Shown: piece by piece, positions 50,801 to 61,152 of the stretch | Layout of the letters: each line of letters begins with the position of its first letter | Position numbering within the stretch: the first letter of the stretch is position 1 | Assembly: GCA_030063045.1 (NCBI GenBank) | Contig: JAQSEB010000072.1 | Coordinates: 1,219,501 to 1,283,500, forward strand | Direction: 5' to 3' | DNA: 64,000 nt | DNA from: Pratylenchus scribneri | Lineage: Eukaryota; Nematoda; Chromadorea; Rhabditida; Pratylenchidae | Notes under the pieces: generated by a model | Databases searched by the model: none | Told to the model about the DNA's origin: nothing | The model's input: the letters and a program-made list of their open reading frames with translations, nothing else | Translations under genes and position numbers: made by a program

Positions 50801-53756
50801 TATTTTGGATATAATTAATATATTGTATGAGCTAGGTATTCCCATCAAAATAATTAAGAAAAAAAATTATTATAATGCAGGAAAGAATTTTTTAGAAAAT
50901 TTTGATGACCAAAATCAAATTGAAAATTTCACTGCTTTTAATGCAAAAATTTATTTTTTGAGTAATCTATATATTTTGGATATAATTAATATATTGTATG
51001 AGCTAGGTATTCCCATCAAAATAATTAAGAAAAAAAATTATTATAATGTAGGAAAGAATTTTTTAGAAAATTTTGATGACCAAAATCAAATTGAAAATTT
51101 CACTGCTTTTAATGCAAAAATTTATTTTTTGAGTAATCTATATATTTTGGATATAATTAATATATTGTATGAGCTAGGTATTCCCATCAAAATAATTAAG
51201 AAAAAAAATTATTATAATGCAGGAAAGAATTTTTTAGAAAATTTTGATGACCAAAATCAAATTGAAAATTTCACTGCTTTTAATGCAAAAATTTATTTTT
51301 TGAGTAATCTATATATTTTGGATATAATTAATATATTGTATGAGATAGCTCTTTCCATAAAAATAATTAAGAAAAAAAATTATTATAATGTAGGAAAGAA
51401 TTTTTTAGAAAATTTTGATGACCAAAATCAAATTGAAAATTTCACTGCTTTTAATGCAAAAATTTATTTTTTGAGTAATCTATATATTTTGGATATAATT
51501 AATATATTGTATGAGCTAGGTATTCCCATCAAAATAATTAAGAAAAAAAAAATTATTATAATGCAGGAAAGAATTTTTTAGAAAATTTTGATGACCAAAA
51601 TCAAATTGAAAATTTCACTGCTTTTAATGCAAAAATTTATTTTTTGAGTAATCTATATATTTTGGATATAATTAATATATTGTATGAGCTAGGTATTGTC
51701 ACCAAAATAATTAAGAAAAAAAATTATTATAATGTAGGAAAGAATTTTTTAGAAAATTTTGATGACCAAAATCAAATTGAAAATTTCACTGCTTTAAATG
51801 CAAAAATTTATTTTTTGAGTAATCTAAATATTTTGGATATAATTAATATATTGTATGAGATAGCTCTTTCCATAAAAATAATTAAGAAAAAAAATTATTA
51901 TAATGTAGGAAAGAATTTTTTAGAAAATTTTGATGACCAAAATCAAATTGAAAATTTCACTGCTTTTAATGCAAAAATTTATTTTTTGAGTAATCTAAAT
52001 ATTTTGGATATAATTAATATATTGTATGAGCTAGGTATTCCCATCAAAATAATTAAGAAAAAAAATTATTATAATGCAGGAAAGAATTTTTTAGAAAATT
52101 TTGATGACCAAAATCAAATTGAAAATTTCACTGCTTTTAATGCAAAAATTTATTTTTTGAGTAATCTATATATTTTGGATATAATTAATATATTGTATGA
52201 GCTAGGTATTCCCATCAAAATAATTAAGAAAAAAAATTATTATAATGTAGGAAAGAATTTTTTAGAAAATTTTGATGACCAAAATCAAATTGAAAATTTC
52301 ACTGCTTTTAATGCAAAAATTTATTTTTTGAGTAATCTATATATTTTGGATATAATTAATATATTGTATGAGCTAGGTATTCCCATCAAAATAATTAAGA
52401 AAAAAAAAATTATTATAATGCAGGAAAGAATTTTTTAGAAAATTTTGATGACCAAAATCAAATTGAAAATTTCACTGCTTTTAATGCAAAAATTTATTTT
52501 TTGAGTAATCTATATATTTTGGATATAATTAATATATTGTATGAGCTAGGTATTCCCATCAAAATAATTAAGAAAAAAAAAATTATTATAATGCAGGAAA
52601 GAATTTTTTAGAAAATTTTGATGACCAAAATCAAATTGAAAATTTCACTGCTTTTAATGCAAAAATTTATTTTTTGAGTAATCTATATATTTTGGATATA
52701 ATTAATATATTGTATGAGCTAGGTATTGTCACCAAAATAATTAAGAAAAAAAATATTATAATGTAGGAAAGAATTTTTTAGAAAATTTTGATGACCAAAA
52801 TCAAATTGAAAATTTCACTGCTTTTAATGCAAAAATTTATTTTTTGAGTAATCTAAATATTTTGGATATAATTAATATATTGTATGAGCTAGGTATTCCC
52901 ATCAAAATAATTAAGAAAAAAAATTATTATAATGCAGGAAAGAATTTTTTAGAAAATTTTGATGACCAAAATCAAATTGAAAATTTCACTGCTTTTAATG
53001 CAAAAATTTATTTTTTGAGTAATCTATATATTTTGGATATAATTAATATATTGTATGAGCTAGGTATTCCCATCAAAATAATTAAGAAAAAAAAATTATT
53101 ATAATGCAGGAAAGAATTTTTTAGAAAATTTTGATGACCAAAATCAAATTGAAAATTTCACTGCTTTTAATGCAAAAATTTATTTTTTGAGTAATCTATA
53201 TATTTTGGATATAATTAATATATTTTATGGGCTAGGTATTCCCATCAAAATAATTAAGAAAAAAAAATTATTATAATGCAGGAAAGAATTTTTTAGAAAA
53301 TTTTGATGACCAAAATCAAATTGAAAATTTCACTGCTTTTAATGCAAAAATTTATTTTTTGAGTAATCTATATATTTTGGATATAATTAATATATTGTAT
53401 GAGCTAGGTATTCCCATCAAAATAATTAAGAAAAAAAAAATTATTATAATGCAGGAAAGAATTTTTTAGAAAATTTTGATGACCAAAATCAAATTGAAAA
53501 TTTCACTGCTTTTAATGCAAAAATTTATTTTTTGAGTAATCTATATATTTTGGATATAATTAATATATTGTATGAGCTAGGTATTGTCACCAAAATAATT
53601 AAGAAAAAAAAATATTATAATGTAGGAAAGAATTTTTTAGAAAATTTTGATGACCAAAATCAAATTGAAAATTTCACTGCTTTTAATGCAAAAATTTATT
53701 TTTTGAGTAATCTATATATTTTGGATATAATTAATATATTGTATGAGATAGCTCTT
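47826..53756. repeat. 171-bp satellite array, about 34 units, open reading unit
   Basis: Head-to-tail units of 171 bp (for example ttttttgagtaatctatata recurs at 50441 and 50612). One frame of the unit is open for 57 codons: the start 'FLSNLYILDIINILYELG', then 'IPIKIIKKKNYYNAGKNF', 'LENFDDQNQIENFTAFNAKI'. The frame runs for up to 378 codons (50445-51581) and is broken where the A8 tract gains bases or one base is lost. Variant sites (GIPIK / ALSIK / GIVTK; NAG / NVG; NLY / NLN) recur in ordered blocks, suggesting multi-unit duplication. The first units and one at about 50310-50400 belong to a more diverged subtype (gattgatttt-caggaaatttt). The right edge is cut by a foldback element at 53757. 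I do not call it a gene. Confidence 0.97.
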
Positions 53757-54368
53757 GCGCCCACGTTTGAGCGCCAGTAGACGTTTGAGCGCCGTTTGTT
53801 CTCCCTTTATATTTTGACCTAAAAACCGGTTTTTTAGGGTTTTCGACTATGGGGAATCCAATCTGATGTCGATTTAATTGATATCTTATCAAATAAAAAA
53901 TCTATGAGATGATGAAAAAATCAATGATACCAAAATCAAGTAAAATTATATATCATGACGCGTCTTGATGAGTCGAGTCCGAATCTGGCATCAATTTTGC
54001 GTAAAATCTAAAAATAAAAAAGTTATGAACATTTTAGTCATGCAAATTTCTTAGGCATTTTTGCCAATTTTAAATGACCTTAACTTTTTCATTTTTTGGT
54101 TTTATGCGAAATCAATACCAGATTCGGACTCTGCTCATCAAGACGCGTCGAATGATATATAATTTTACTTGATTTTGGTATCATTGATTTTTCATCATGT
54201 CATAGATTTTTTACTTGATAAGATCAATTAAATCGACATCAGATTGGATTCCCCATAGTCGAAAACCCTAAAAAACCGGTTTTTAGGTCAAAATATAAAG
54301 GGAGAACAAATGGCGCTCAAACGTCTACTGGCGCTCAATCGGTGGCGCTCAAACGTGGCCGCTCAAAC
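53757..54368. mobile_element. Long foldback element at the satellite edge
   Basis: Arms of about 290 bases: acgtttgagcgccagtagac on the left is the complement of gtctactggcgctcaaacgt on the right; next come gaacaaa/tttgttc, aaaaccggttttttagggtt, a cgactatggggaatcc segment, and the shared motif (gacgcgtcttgatgag at 53958 and its complement at 54136). The left end is shorter than the right (one 'tttgagcgcc' copy missing), so it may be truncated at the satellite junction. Confidence 0.85.
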
Positions 54369-54372
54369 ATTA

Positions 54373-55618
54373 CTGACCGAAAATTGCGCCGTAATTCTCC
54401 CTATCAAGGTAAATAAATTATATCCTAGTTACTAACAATGAAATTGCAGTTAAACAAACTTTTCATTTCGCTGATTTTTGCAAAATTCTGGTCCTCCATG
54501 ATGCACATTCATTTGTTCGGGCATTGGATCAACTCATTGTGGAATTGACAGCGGAAAATTTGAGCAAAAATTGCAAATTCAAGGTTTGTGGTGAAAAAAT
54601 TGAAAATAGCAAAAGATTATAATGGTTTATAACAGTTTAATGTTTTATTCTAGACCCTCAAATCATATGCTTAATCGCTAGATCTCGTCAAGACGCATCG
54701 TTTATAAAAATTTGTCTTAGTTTAACAAAGTTTTTGATCAAAAACCCAAAGTTTGTTTATATTTTAAACAGTTTAATACTCTTACTTTTTTGTCAACCCC
54801 TGACAATTTTTTAAATATTCGGTGCGTATTGATGAGATCTATCGGATGAGGTAAGGTTTGTGGGTCTAGGATAAATTTTTAAACAGTCAAAAATGCCATT
54901 CTTTTCCCGAGATGGACATTTCCGTCTCAACGATTTTGGTGAACAGCTCGCCAACTAATTAATCAATTTGAATGGTTTAAAGTACATTTAAGAGCCATAA
55001 TTATTGGCTATTCATTGATACATTGATAATCCAAAACATTAAAATTTTAGCCAAGTTGTGGCCAAAAACGGAATAATCTCGTTTATTTTTGTACTATGAC
55101 CATATCTCGACTAAAATTTTTCAGTTTTGTTTTATCAAAATACCAATGAATAGCCAATAGTTAAGACTATTAAATACATTTTAGATCATTTAAATTGGTT
55201 AATTGGCTGATGAGATATGTTAGTCAAAAGTGAGGCAGAAATGGCCGAGACAGAAATGGCCCCCAACCCCAACCGATTCTTTTCGCCATTTTCAATACCA
55301 GATGAAAAACTAACAAATTTTTATTTAGATCCCAATCGAATTTGAAATGTGCTGAACTGACTGGCCAAAACCACAAATACCAATTGGAATTGTTGCTTTT
55401 TCGAAATATCGCCGACAAAGTGAATGGTCAAGTGCAACAAAATTACCTCCGACTTTGCACCGTGAACAAAATCATTGATTACAAATGCCGGATGATTTTG
55501 CTATTCAAAGTATGTTTGATAATGCCATTATTCAATTCTACTTCATTTTCAGGTCACCCACGATTCACTTGCCAGTGAATGTGGAGAGCGAGCATTGCTT
55601 TGCTCTGGGGATGATTAG
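54373..55618 (+). pseudogene. Remains of an unrecognised gene, 5' cut and frame disturbed
   Basis: Exons 54373-54408 (DRKLRRNSPYQ, phase 1), 54450-54583 (QTFHFADFCKILVLHDAHSF..., phase 0), 55329-55509 (...ELTGQNHKYQLELLLFRN..., phase 0) and 55553-55618 (HDSLASECGERALLCSGDD, stop). Donors and acceptors are good, and exons 1-2 and 3-4 join in frame. Exon 3, however, read in the incoming phase hits a stop after about eight codons; a one-base shift near 55350 restores the open frame, so there is either a frameshift or a sequence error. The 5' side abuts the foldback at 53757-54368, and no earlier exon exists in the satellite, so the gene's start is lost. Intron 54584-55328 is another foldback. 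No protein family recognised. Confidence 0.5.
54599..55285. mobile_element. Foldback element(s) in intron of unknown gene
   Basis: Left 'attgaaaatagcaaaagatt' pairs with right 'attcttttcgccattttcaa' (about 55265). The left part also has gatctcgtcaagacgcatcg with its partner ggtgcgtattgatgagatct (about 54818). A second inverted repeat (about 54890-55260, ctcgccaactaattaatc with gattggttaattggctgatgag-like sequence) seems nested in it. Confidence 0.6.
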
Positions 55619-55678
55619 GTACCGCCGATTCTTTCCTAGCATGGATTATTGATTTTTAATTCAGCGAAAGAAAGCTAC

Positions 55679-56103
55679 CAATCAAAGGAATCGATATTTT
55701 GCGGAAAATTTGAGGAATGATAAATACCGGGATTTACCAAGCTGCTGGGGGGTAAATTTCAAAAATCTTGGCTTCTAGGTCTCGTACTGACTTGAGAATA
55801 TGGTTATTCGACACAGCATGGTCGATTTACTATATGAAATTTCAATCGATTTGGGCTAGTTTAATAACTTTTCGCTTGATTCCTATTCCGCCTCCGGCGC
55901 TTACTCTTAACCCTACACTAAACCGGTTTGAAATTGAAATTTCATTTAGTAAATCGACCATGCCGCATCGAATAAACCTATTATCGAGTCATATGATGTC
56001 TTGAAGCCGAGTTTCCCGAAATTTACCGGCCCCCTGCAACTTGGTAAATTCCGGATTTACTAATTCCCCAAATTTACCCAACAAATCGATTCCTTTGATT
56101 AGT
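55679..56103. mobile_element. Foldback element
   Basis: Left arm aatcaaaggaatcgatattt with gggatttaccaagctgctgg; right arm gcaacttggtaaattccgga with aaatcgattcctttgatt. Arms of about 90 bases. No coding sequence in the core. The target duplication is not evident. Confidence 0.7.
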
Positions 56104-56728
56104 GTCTTTCAGGCTGATGAGCTCTGGTCAAAAATTCTGTCCAGGCATTGAATCGGCGGAACCGACTTGTCTTGTTTTGCAATGATGATGAGAGGAAGAA
56201 CAAAGCATACATTTTTTTGCTTTTGTTTTTTCCCTTTTTATTGGATAAAATTGATAAATAAATGAATTTTTTATTTTAATCCCATCGCGGGTGGAGTGTA
56301 ATATTCTATGGAGCTATACCTGGACGGCTAAACGGTATCCTTGGCCCTATCAAGAAAGGACAGAGAAATAAGAGTTGTAGAAAAAACCATGAACCACAGG
56401 GTCAAGATAATTTTGGCTAAAAATGGTTATCCTTCGTTTCTGGTTTAACTTGAGATATAAAATTCTTTTTTTGGCTCTCTCTAACCGGAACCGGTAAAAA
56501 AGGAATTTTCTCATTTATGTTAAAAACTGTTAGGTGCCGTTAATATTTTCCTTCACGGAATTAAAGCAGTTTAAGTTTGCAATTAGCAGACTCTTAACAC
56601 AACATTCTCCGAAAATAATTTGGCAAAACTTTATGCATAGCCAGCCCTAAACCTAGCCCTAATCAGAGGAGCCTTAAACATGGGCTGCAAAATATGTAGG
56701 GAAGGCTAAATTGAGCTAAGTTATTTTT
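56104..56728. other. Spacer before 29-bp minisatellite
   Basis: No gene or repeat identified apart from the GGTACTT-family MITE beginning at 56729. Confidence 0.4.
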
Positions 56729-56927
56729 GGTAATTATGTAGTTTTTATATCCCGTTTTTGGATTAACTAGGACCCCATAAAGGTTATCAAGATTAGGGTC
56801 ATTTTAAGGAATATCTGAGATGAAATCCTCTATCATTGACCCTAACCCTTATTTTGATAAACCATAGGGGGTACCTTCAATTTCTTTCCGTTTCTCCAAA
56901 AAAGGATGAACAAACTACACAAGTACC
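56729..56927. mobile_element. hAT-type MITE, GGTACTT family, 199 bp
   Basis: Ends ggtaattatgtag and ctacacaagtacc; flanking direct repeat gttattttt (56720-56728 and 56928-56936). The core includes the family segment 'ccatagggggtaccttcaat'. Confidence 0.8.
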
Positions 56928-57313
56928 GTTATTTTTAGAGTATGACAAGATTGATTCAAGCGGAATTTACAAGCGCAAATCAGAACAGGCGGAATTTACA
57001 ATCACAAATCAGAACAGATGGAATTTATAATTACAAATCAGAAGAGGCGGAATTTACAATCCTAAATCAGAACAGGCGGAATTTACAATCGCAAATCAGA
57101 ACAGGCGGTTACAATTACAAATCAGAACAGGCGGAATTTACAATCGCAAATCAGAACAGGCGGAATTTACAATCGCAAATCAGAACAGGCGGAATTTACA
57201 ATCGCAAATCAGAACGGCGGAATTTACAATCAGAACAGGCGGAATTTACAATCGCAAATCAGAACAGGCGGAATTTACAATTACAAATCAGAACAGATGG
57301 AATTTATAATTAC

Positions 57314-58520
57314 TAGGGCTGGCAAATATAGTTATTTAACTATTTTATGCGGAGCATTATTTATGCATAAAAACGCAATAAAAAACATATCTAACTTGGT
57401 TTGAGCCCAAAATATTGAACTTTTTTTCAACTTTTTTCACTATTTTTAACTATTTTGCTACCTTTGCAACTATTTAACTATTTGATCACTATTTCAGCCC
57501 AAAACAACTATTTTATATAACTTTTTTTGGAAATTTCTTAAAAATGCCACCAAATAATACAAAATATGCATTGTTTCGCCAGTGGATTGATCGATTAAAT
57601 GGAAATTCAGTTTATACAATCAATATTACCAAAGAGGGTAAAGGGATTTATTGTGAAGCGTGTCAACAACAGGTTTATATAAAATTTACAACGACCAATA
57701 GACAACGGGAATTTGTTCAACAAAAGGTTATTCAACAAAATTGTTCTACAATACTATTTGGTCATTTAAAACAACACAATGAAACATTGAAGCATAGACG
57801 TGCCCTTCTTCGAGTTTCAGAAAAGGAAAAACGACAAAAACAACAATTTTTGGACGCAACAACCTCAAATATTCCCGACCAATTCACATTCGATTTGGCC
57901 TCATCTGCTGTTTGGCAGGACCTCGCCTATATCCAATCTAATTTTGCCAAATTGGCCGAATCGATCACAAAATTGGAAAAACAAGGCCTATCCATTTATG
58001 AACAATTGCAAATCTTTGGCGAAGTACAAGATGAAATGGAAATGGCAATCGGAGAAAGTGCAGAACAAATTCAAGAGAAATTCAAGTTTATTGTTTCCAA
58101 TAATCCCGGAATCGAAATCATGTCCCAAATCTGCAATATTCTTTCTGGTCAAAACAATAATTGTGATGTTTCGCCAAATCTAATTCCATTTTACAAATAT
58201 TCACCACTCACATCTTGTGATGTTGAGCGTTCTTTCTCTATGTATAAGTCTATTTTGGCTGATAATCGAATGAGTTTCAACATTAATAATCTCGAAATGT
58301 ATCTGATTTGCAATTATAACCAAGAACGATCTGATCAATGAATTTTTTAAATCTCTTTTCTATTTTTAACCTTTTATTTCGATAAAAAATTGTAACTTTT
58401 TTTGAAATTTTTGTCACTATTTTGGGTTTTTGCAACTATTTATGTAACTATTTTGCGATTTTTGGCAACTATTCTAGTTAACTATTTTGCGATTTTTGGC
58501 AACTATTTTTGCCAGCCCTA
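57314..58520 (+). mobile_element. hAT element, 1207 bp, with exact 8-bp target duplication
   Basis: Terminal inverted repeats tagggctggcaaa / tttgccagcccta, flanked by ataattac at 57306-57313 and 58521-58528; removing the element and one copy rebuilds a perfect minisatellite unit (ttataattacaaatc). Subterminal regions contain repeated 'aactattt' and 'tttttggcaactatt', possible transposase-binding repeats. It carries one gene (57544-58341). Confidence 0.95.
57544..58341 (+). CDS. hAT-derived BED-finger plus C-terminal dimerisation protein, no catalytic domain
   Basis: Uninterrupted single-exon frame of 265 residues. N-terminal BED-like zinc finger: C37-x2-C40 (GIYCEACQQQ) and H74/H78/H84 (FGHLKQHNETLKH). 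The C-terminal 42 residues (SCDVERSFSMYKSILADNR, NLEMYLICNYN) match the hAT dimerisation region. The RNase-H-like catalytic core of several hundred residues that should lie between them is missing; instead there is a Glu/Gln-rich helical stretch (about 95-190). This is the architecture of CGGBP1-like proteins, known hAT derivatives that bind DNA. Expected roles are a DNA-binding repressor or a protein for trans-mobilised copies; it cannot be an autonomous transposase. The intact frame implies youth or selection. Confidence 0.82.
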   Translation: MPPNNTKYALFRQWIDRLNGNSVYTINITKEGKGIYCEACQQQVYIKFTTTNRQREFVQQKVIQQNCSTILFGHLKQHNETLKHRRALLRVSEKEKRQKQQFLDATTSNIPDQFTFDLASSAVWQDLAYIQSNFAKLAESITKLEKQGLSIYEQLQIFGEVQDEMEMAIGESAEQIQEKFKFIVSNNPGIEIMSQICNILSGQNNNCDVSPNLIPFYKYSPLTSCDVERSFSMYKSILADNRMSFNINNLEMYLICNYNQERSDQ

Positions 58521-60297
58521 ATAATTACAAATCAGAACAGGCGGAATTTACAATTACAAATCAGAACAGGCGGTTACAATTACAAATCAAAACAGGAGGA
58601 ATTTTACAATCGCAAATCTGAACAGCTGGAATTTACAAGCGCAAATCAGAACTGGCGGAATTTACAATCACAAATCAGAACAGATGGAATTTATAATTAC
58701 AAATCAGAACAGGCGGAATTTACAATCGCAAATCAGAACAGGCGGAATTTACAATCGCAAATCAGAACAGATGGAATTTATAATTACAAATCAGAACAGG
58801 CGGAATTTACAATTACAAATCAGAACAGGCGGTTACAATTAAAAATCAAAACAGGCGGAATTTTACAATCGCAAATCTGAACAGCTGGAATTTACAAGCG
58901 CAAATCAGAACAGGCGGTTACAATTACAAATCAGAACAGGCGGAATTTACAATCGCAAATCAGAACAGGCGGAATTTACAAGCGCAAATCAGAACAGATG
59001 GAATTTATAATTACAAATCAGAACAGGCGGAATTTACAATTACAAATCAGAACAGGCGGTTACAATTAAAAATCAAAACAGGCGGAATTTTACAATCGCA
59101 AATCTGAACAGCTGGAATTTACAAGCGCAAATCAGAACAGGCGGTTACAATTACAAATCAGAACAGGCGGAATTTACAATCGCAAATCAGAACAGGCGGA
59201 ATTTACAAGCGCAAATCTGAACAGGTGGAATTTACAATCGCAAATCAGAACAGGCGGTTACAATTACAAATCAGAACAGGTGGAATTTACAAGCGCAAAT
59301 CAGAACAGGCGGAATTTACAATCGCAAATCAGAACAGGCGGAATTTACAATCGCAAATCAGAACAGGCGGTTACAATTACAAATCAAAACAGGCGGTTAC
59401 AATTACAAATCAGAACAGGCGGAATTTACAATCGCAAATCAGAACAGGCGGAATTTACAATCGCAAATCAGAACAGGCGGAATTTACAATCGCAAATCAG
59501 AACAGGCGGAATTTACAATCGCAAATCAGAACAGGCGGAATTTACAATCAGAACAGGCGGAATTTACAATCGCAAATCAGAACAGGCGGAATTTACAATC
59601 GCAAATCAGAACAGGCGGTTACAATTACAAATCAAAACAGGCGGAATTTTACAATCGCAAATCTGAACAGCTGGAATTTACAAGCGCAAATCAGAACAGG
59701 CGGAATTTACAATCGCAAATCAGAACAGGCGGTTACAATTACAAATCAGAACAGGCGGAATTTACAAGCGCAAATCAGAACAGGCGGAATTTACAATCGC
59801 AAAATTAGAACAGGCGGTTACAATTACAAATCAAAACAGGCGGAATTTACAAGCGCAAATCTGAACAGGTGGAATTTACAATCGCTAATCAGAACAGGCG
59901 GTTACAATTACAAATCAGAACAGGCGGAATTTACAAGCGCAAATCAGAACAGGCGGAATTTACAATCGCAAATCAGAACAGGTGGAATTTACAATCGCAA
60001 ATCAGAACAGGCGGAATTTACAAGCGCAAATCAGAACAGGCGGAATTTACAATCGCAAATCAGAACAGGCGGTTACAATTACAAATCAAAACAGGCGGAA
60101 TTTACAAGCGCAAATCAGAACAGGCGGAATTTACAAGCGCAAATTAGAACAGGCGGAATTTACAAGCGCAAATCAGAACAGGCGGAATTTACAAGCGCAA
60201 ATTAGAACAGGCGGAATTTACAAGCGCAAATCAGAACAGGCGGAATTTACAAGCGCAAATCAGAACAGGCGGAATTAACAATTACAAATCAGAATAG

Positions 60298-61152
60298 ATC
60301 ATTATTCATAACATTGTCAATAAAAACAATTTTCCATATTTTCACTTTTTAAATGAAGATAAATTATTTCAAATAGAATGTATTTCCATATAATATTTTA
60401 AATGCTGTCAAACCAATCAGCTTTGCTATTTTTTTGATATTTGATTCCAATCATTTTTTGTTCATCTCCTTACACTCTCTTCTGCTTTATGTTCAATGTC
60501 CATCGAACTGAAAAAATAGAAAAACAAAGCGGGAAGCAAAAATAATTTTTAATTATTTTTAAATTTATTCTATTAATTAATTAATATATTTAAAAATTAA
60601 AATCTTAACTTTGTTATCATGTGATGAGCAATTTCTGAAAATAAAAAATTAATAATGAGAATAAATTAGTTTTTTGAATTAATTTTATCCAAAATAAGTT
60701 TTACAATCGGGAAATTTTATAAATTTAATGGGAATTTTTGAAAACAACTTTAATACTAAGCTTCAAAACGGGCATTGTCAATAAATGGATGCAATCGAAA
60801 AAATAATAAATTGCAAGAAAAAAAATAAGAAATTTTTATTCTTGTTTTATATTTTTTATTTTGGAATATTATTAACTCATATACATAAAAAATTTGGGGA
60901 ATTTTACATAAAATTCAATAAAAGCTCAATTTTTTGAAACCAAAATTAGTAAATTTAAAATTTTTAAAGGCAAAATTTATAAAATTAATTTTACTGGGTC
61001 ATCTTTCATGCAAACATTCTGAAAACAAAATTTTGATTATTAATTATCTGACTAGAAAAAATTAATTCATAGATTAAACTAAAAAATGACTGTAAAAATT
61101 CGACTTTATTTTCATGTTTTTTTAGATCATAAATATTATTTGATAATTCCAA
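60298..61152. other. AT-rich spacer before protease gene
   Basis: No exon recognised; holds the presumed promoter of the Ulp1-like gene. Confidence 0.4.

Larger units (their letters stand above)
56945..60297. repeat. 29-bp minisatellite, interrupted by a hAT element
   Basis: Tandem units built as cagaacaggcggaatttaca + atcgcaaat (29 bp), at 56945-57313 and 58521-60297, roughly 75 copies. Common variants are acaagcgcaaat, the shorter ggcggttacaattacaaat (26-base unit) and the gatggaatttataattac form. Long open frames here are by-products of repetition. The two blocks were one array before insertion of the element at 57314-58520. Confidence 0.96.

Noticed and set aside
47826..53756. CRISPR-like or gene-family array
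   Set aside because: Units are contiguous with no unique spacers, and the organism is eukaryotic; it is a satellite.
59225..60205. Open frames of up to 326 codons in the 29-bp minisatellite
   Set aside because: They arise from repetition of a stop-poor unit in three overlapping frames; unit length is not a multiple of three, so no conserved protein repeat results.
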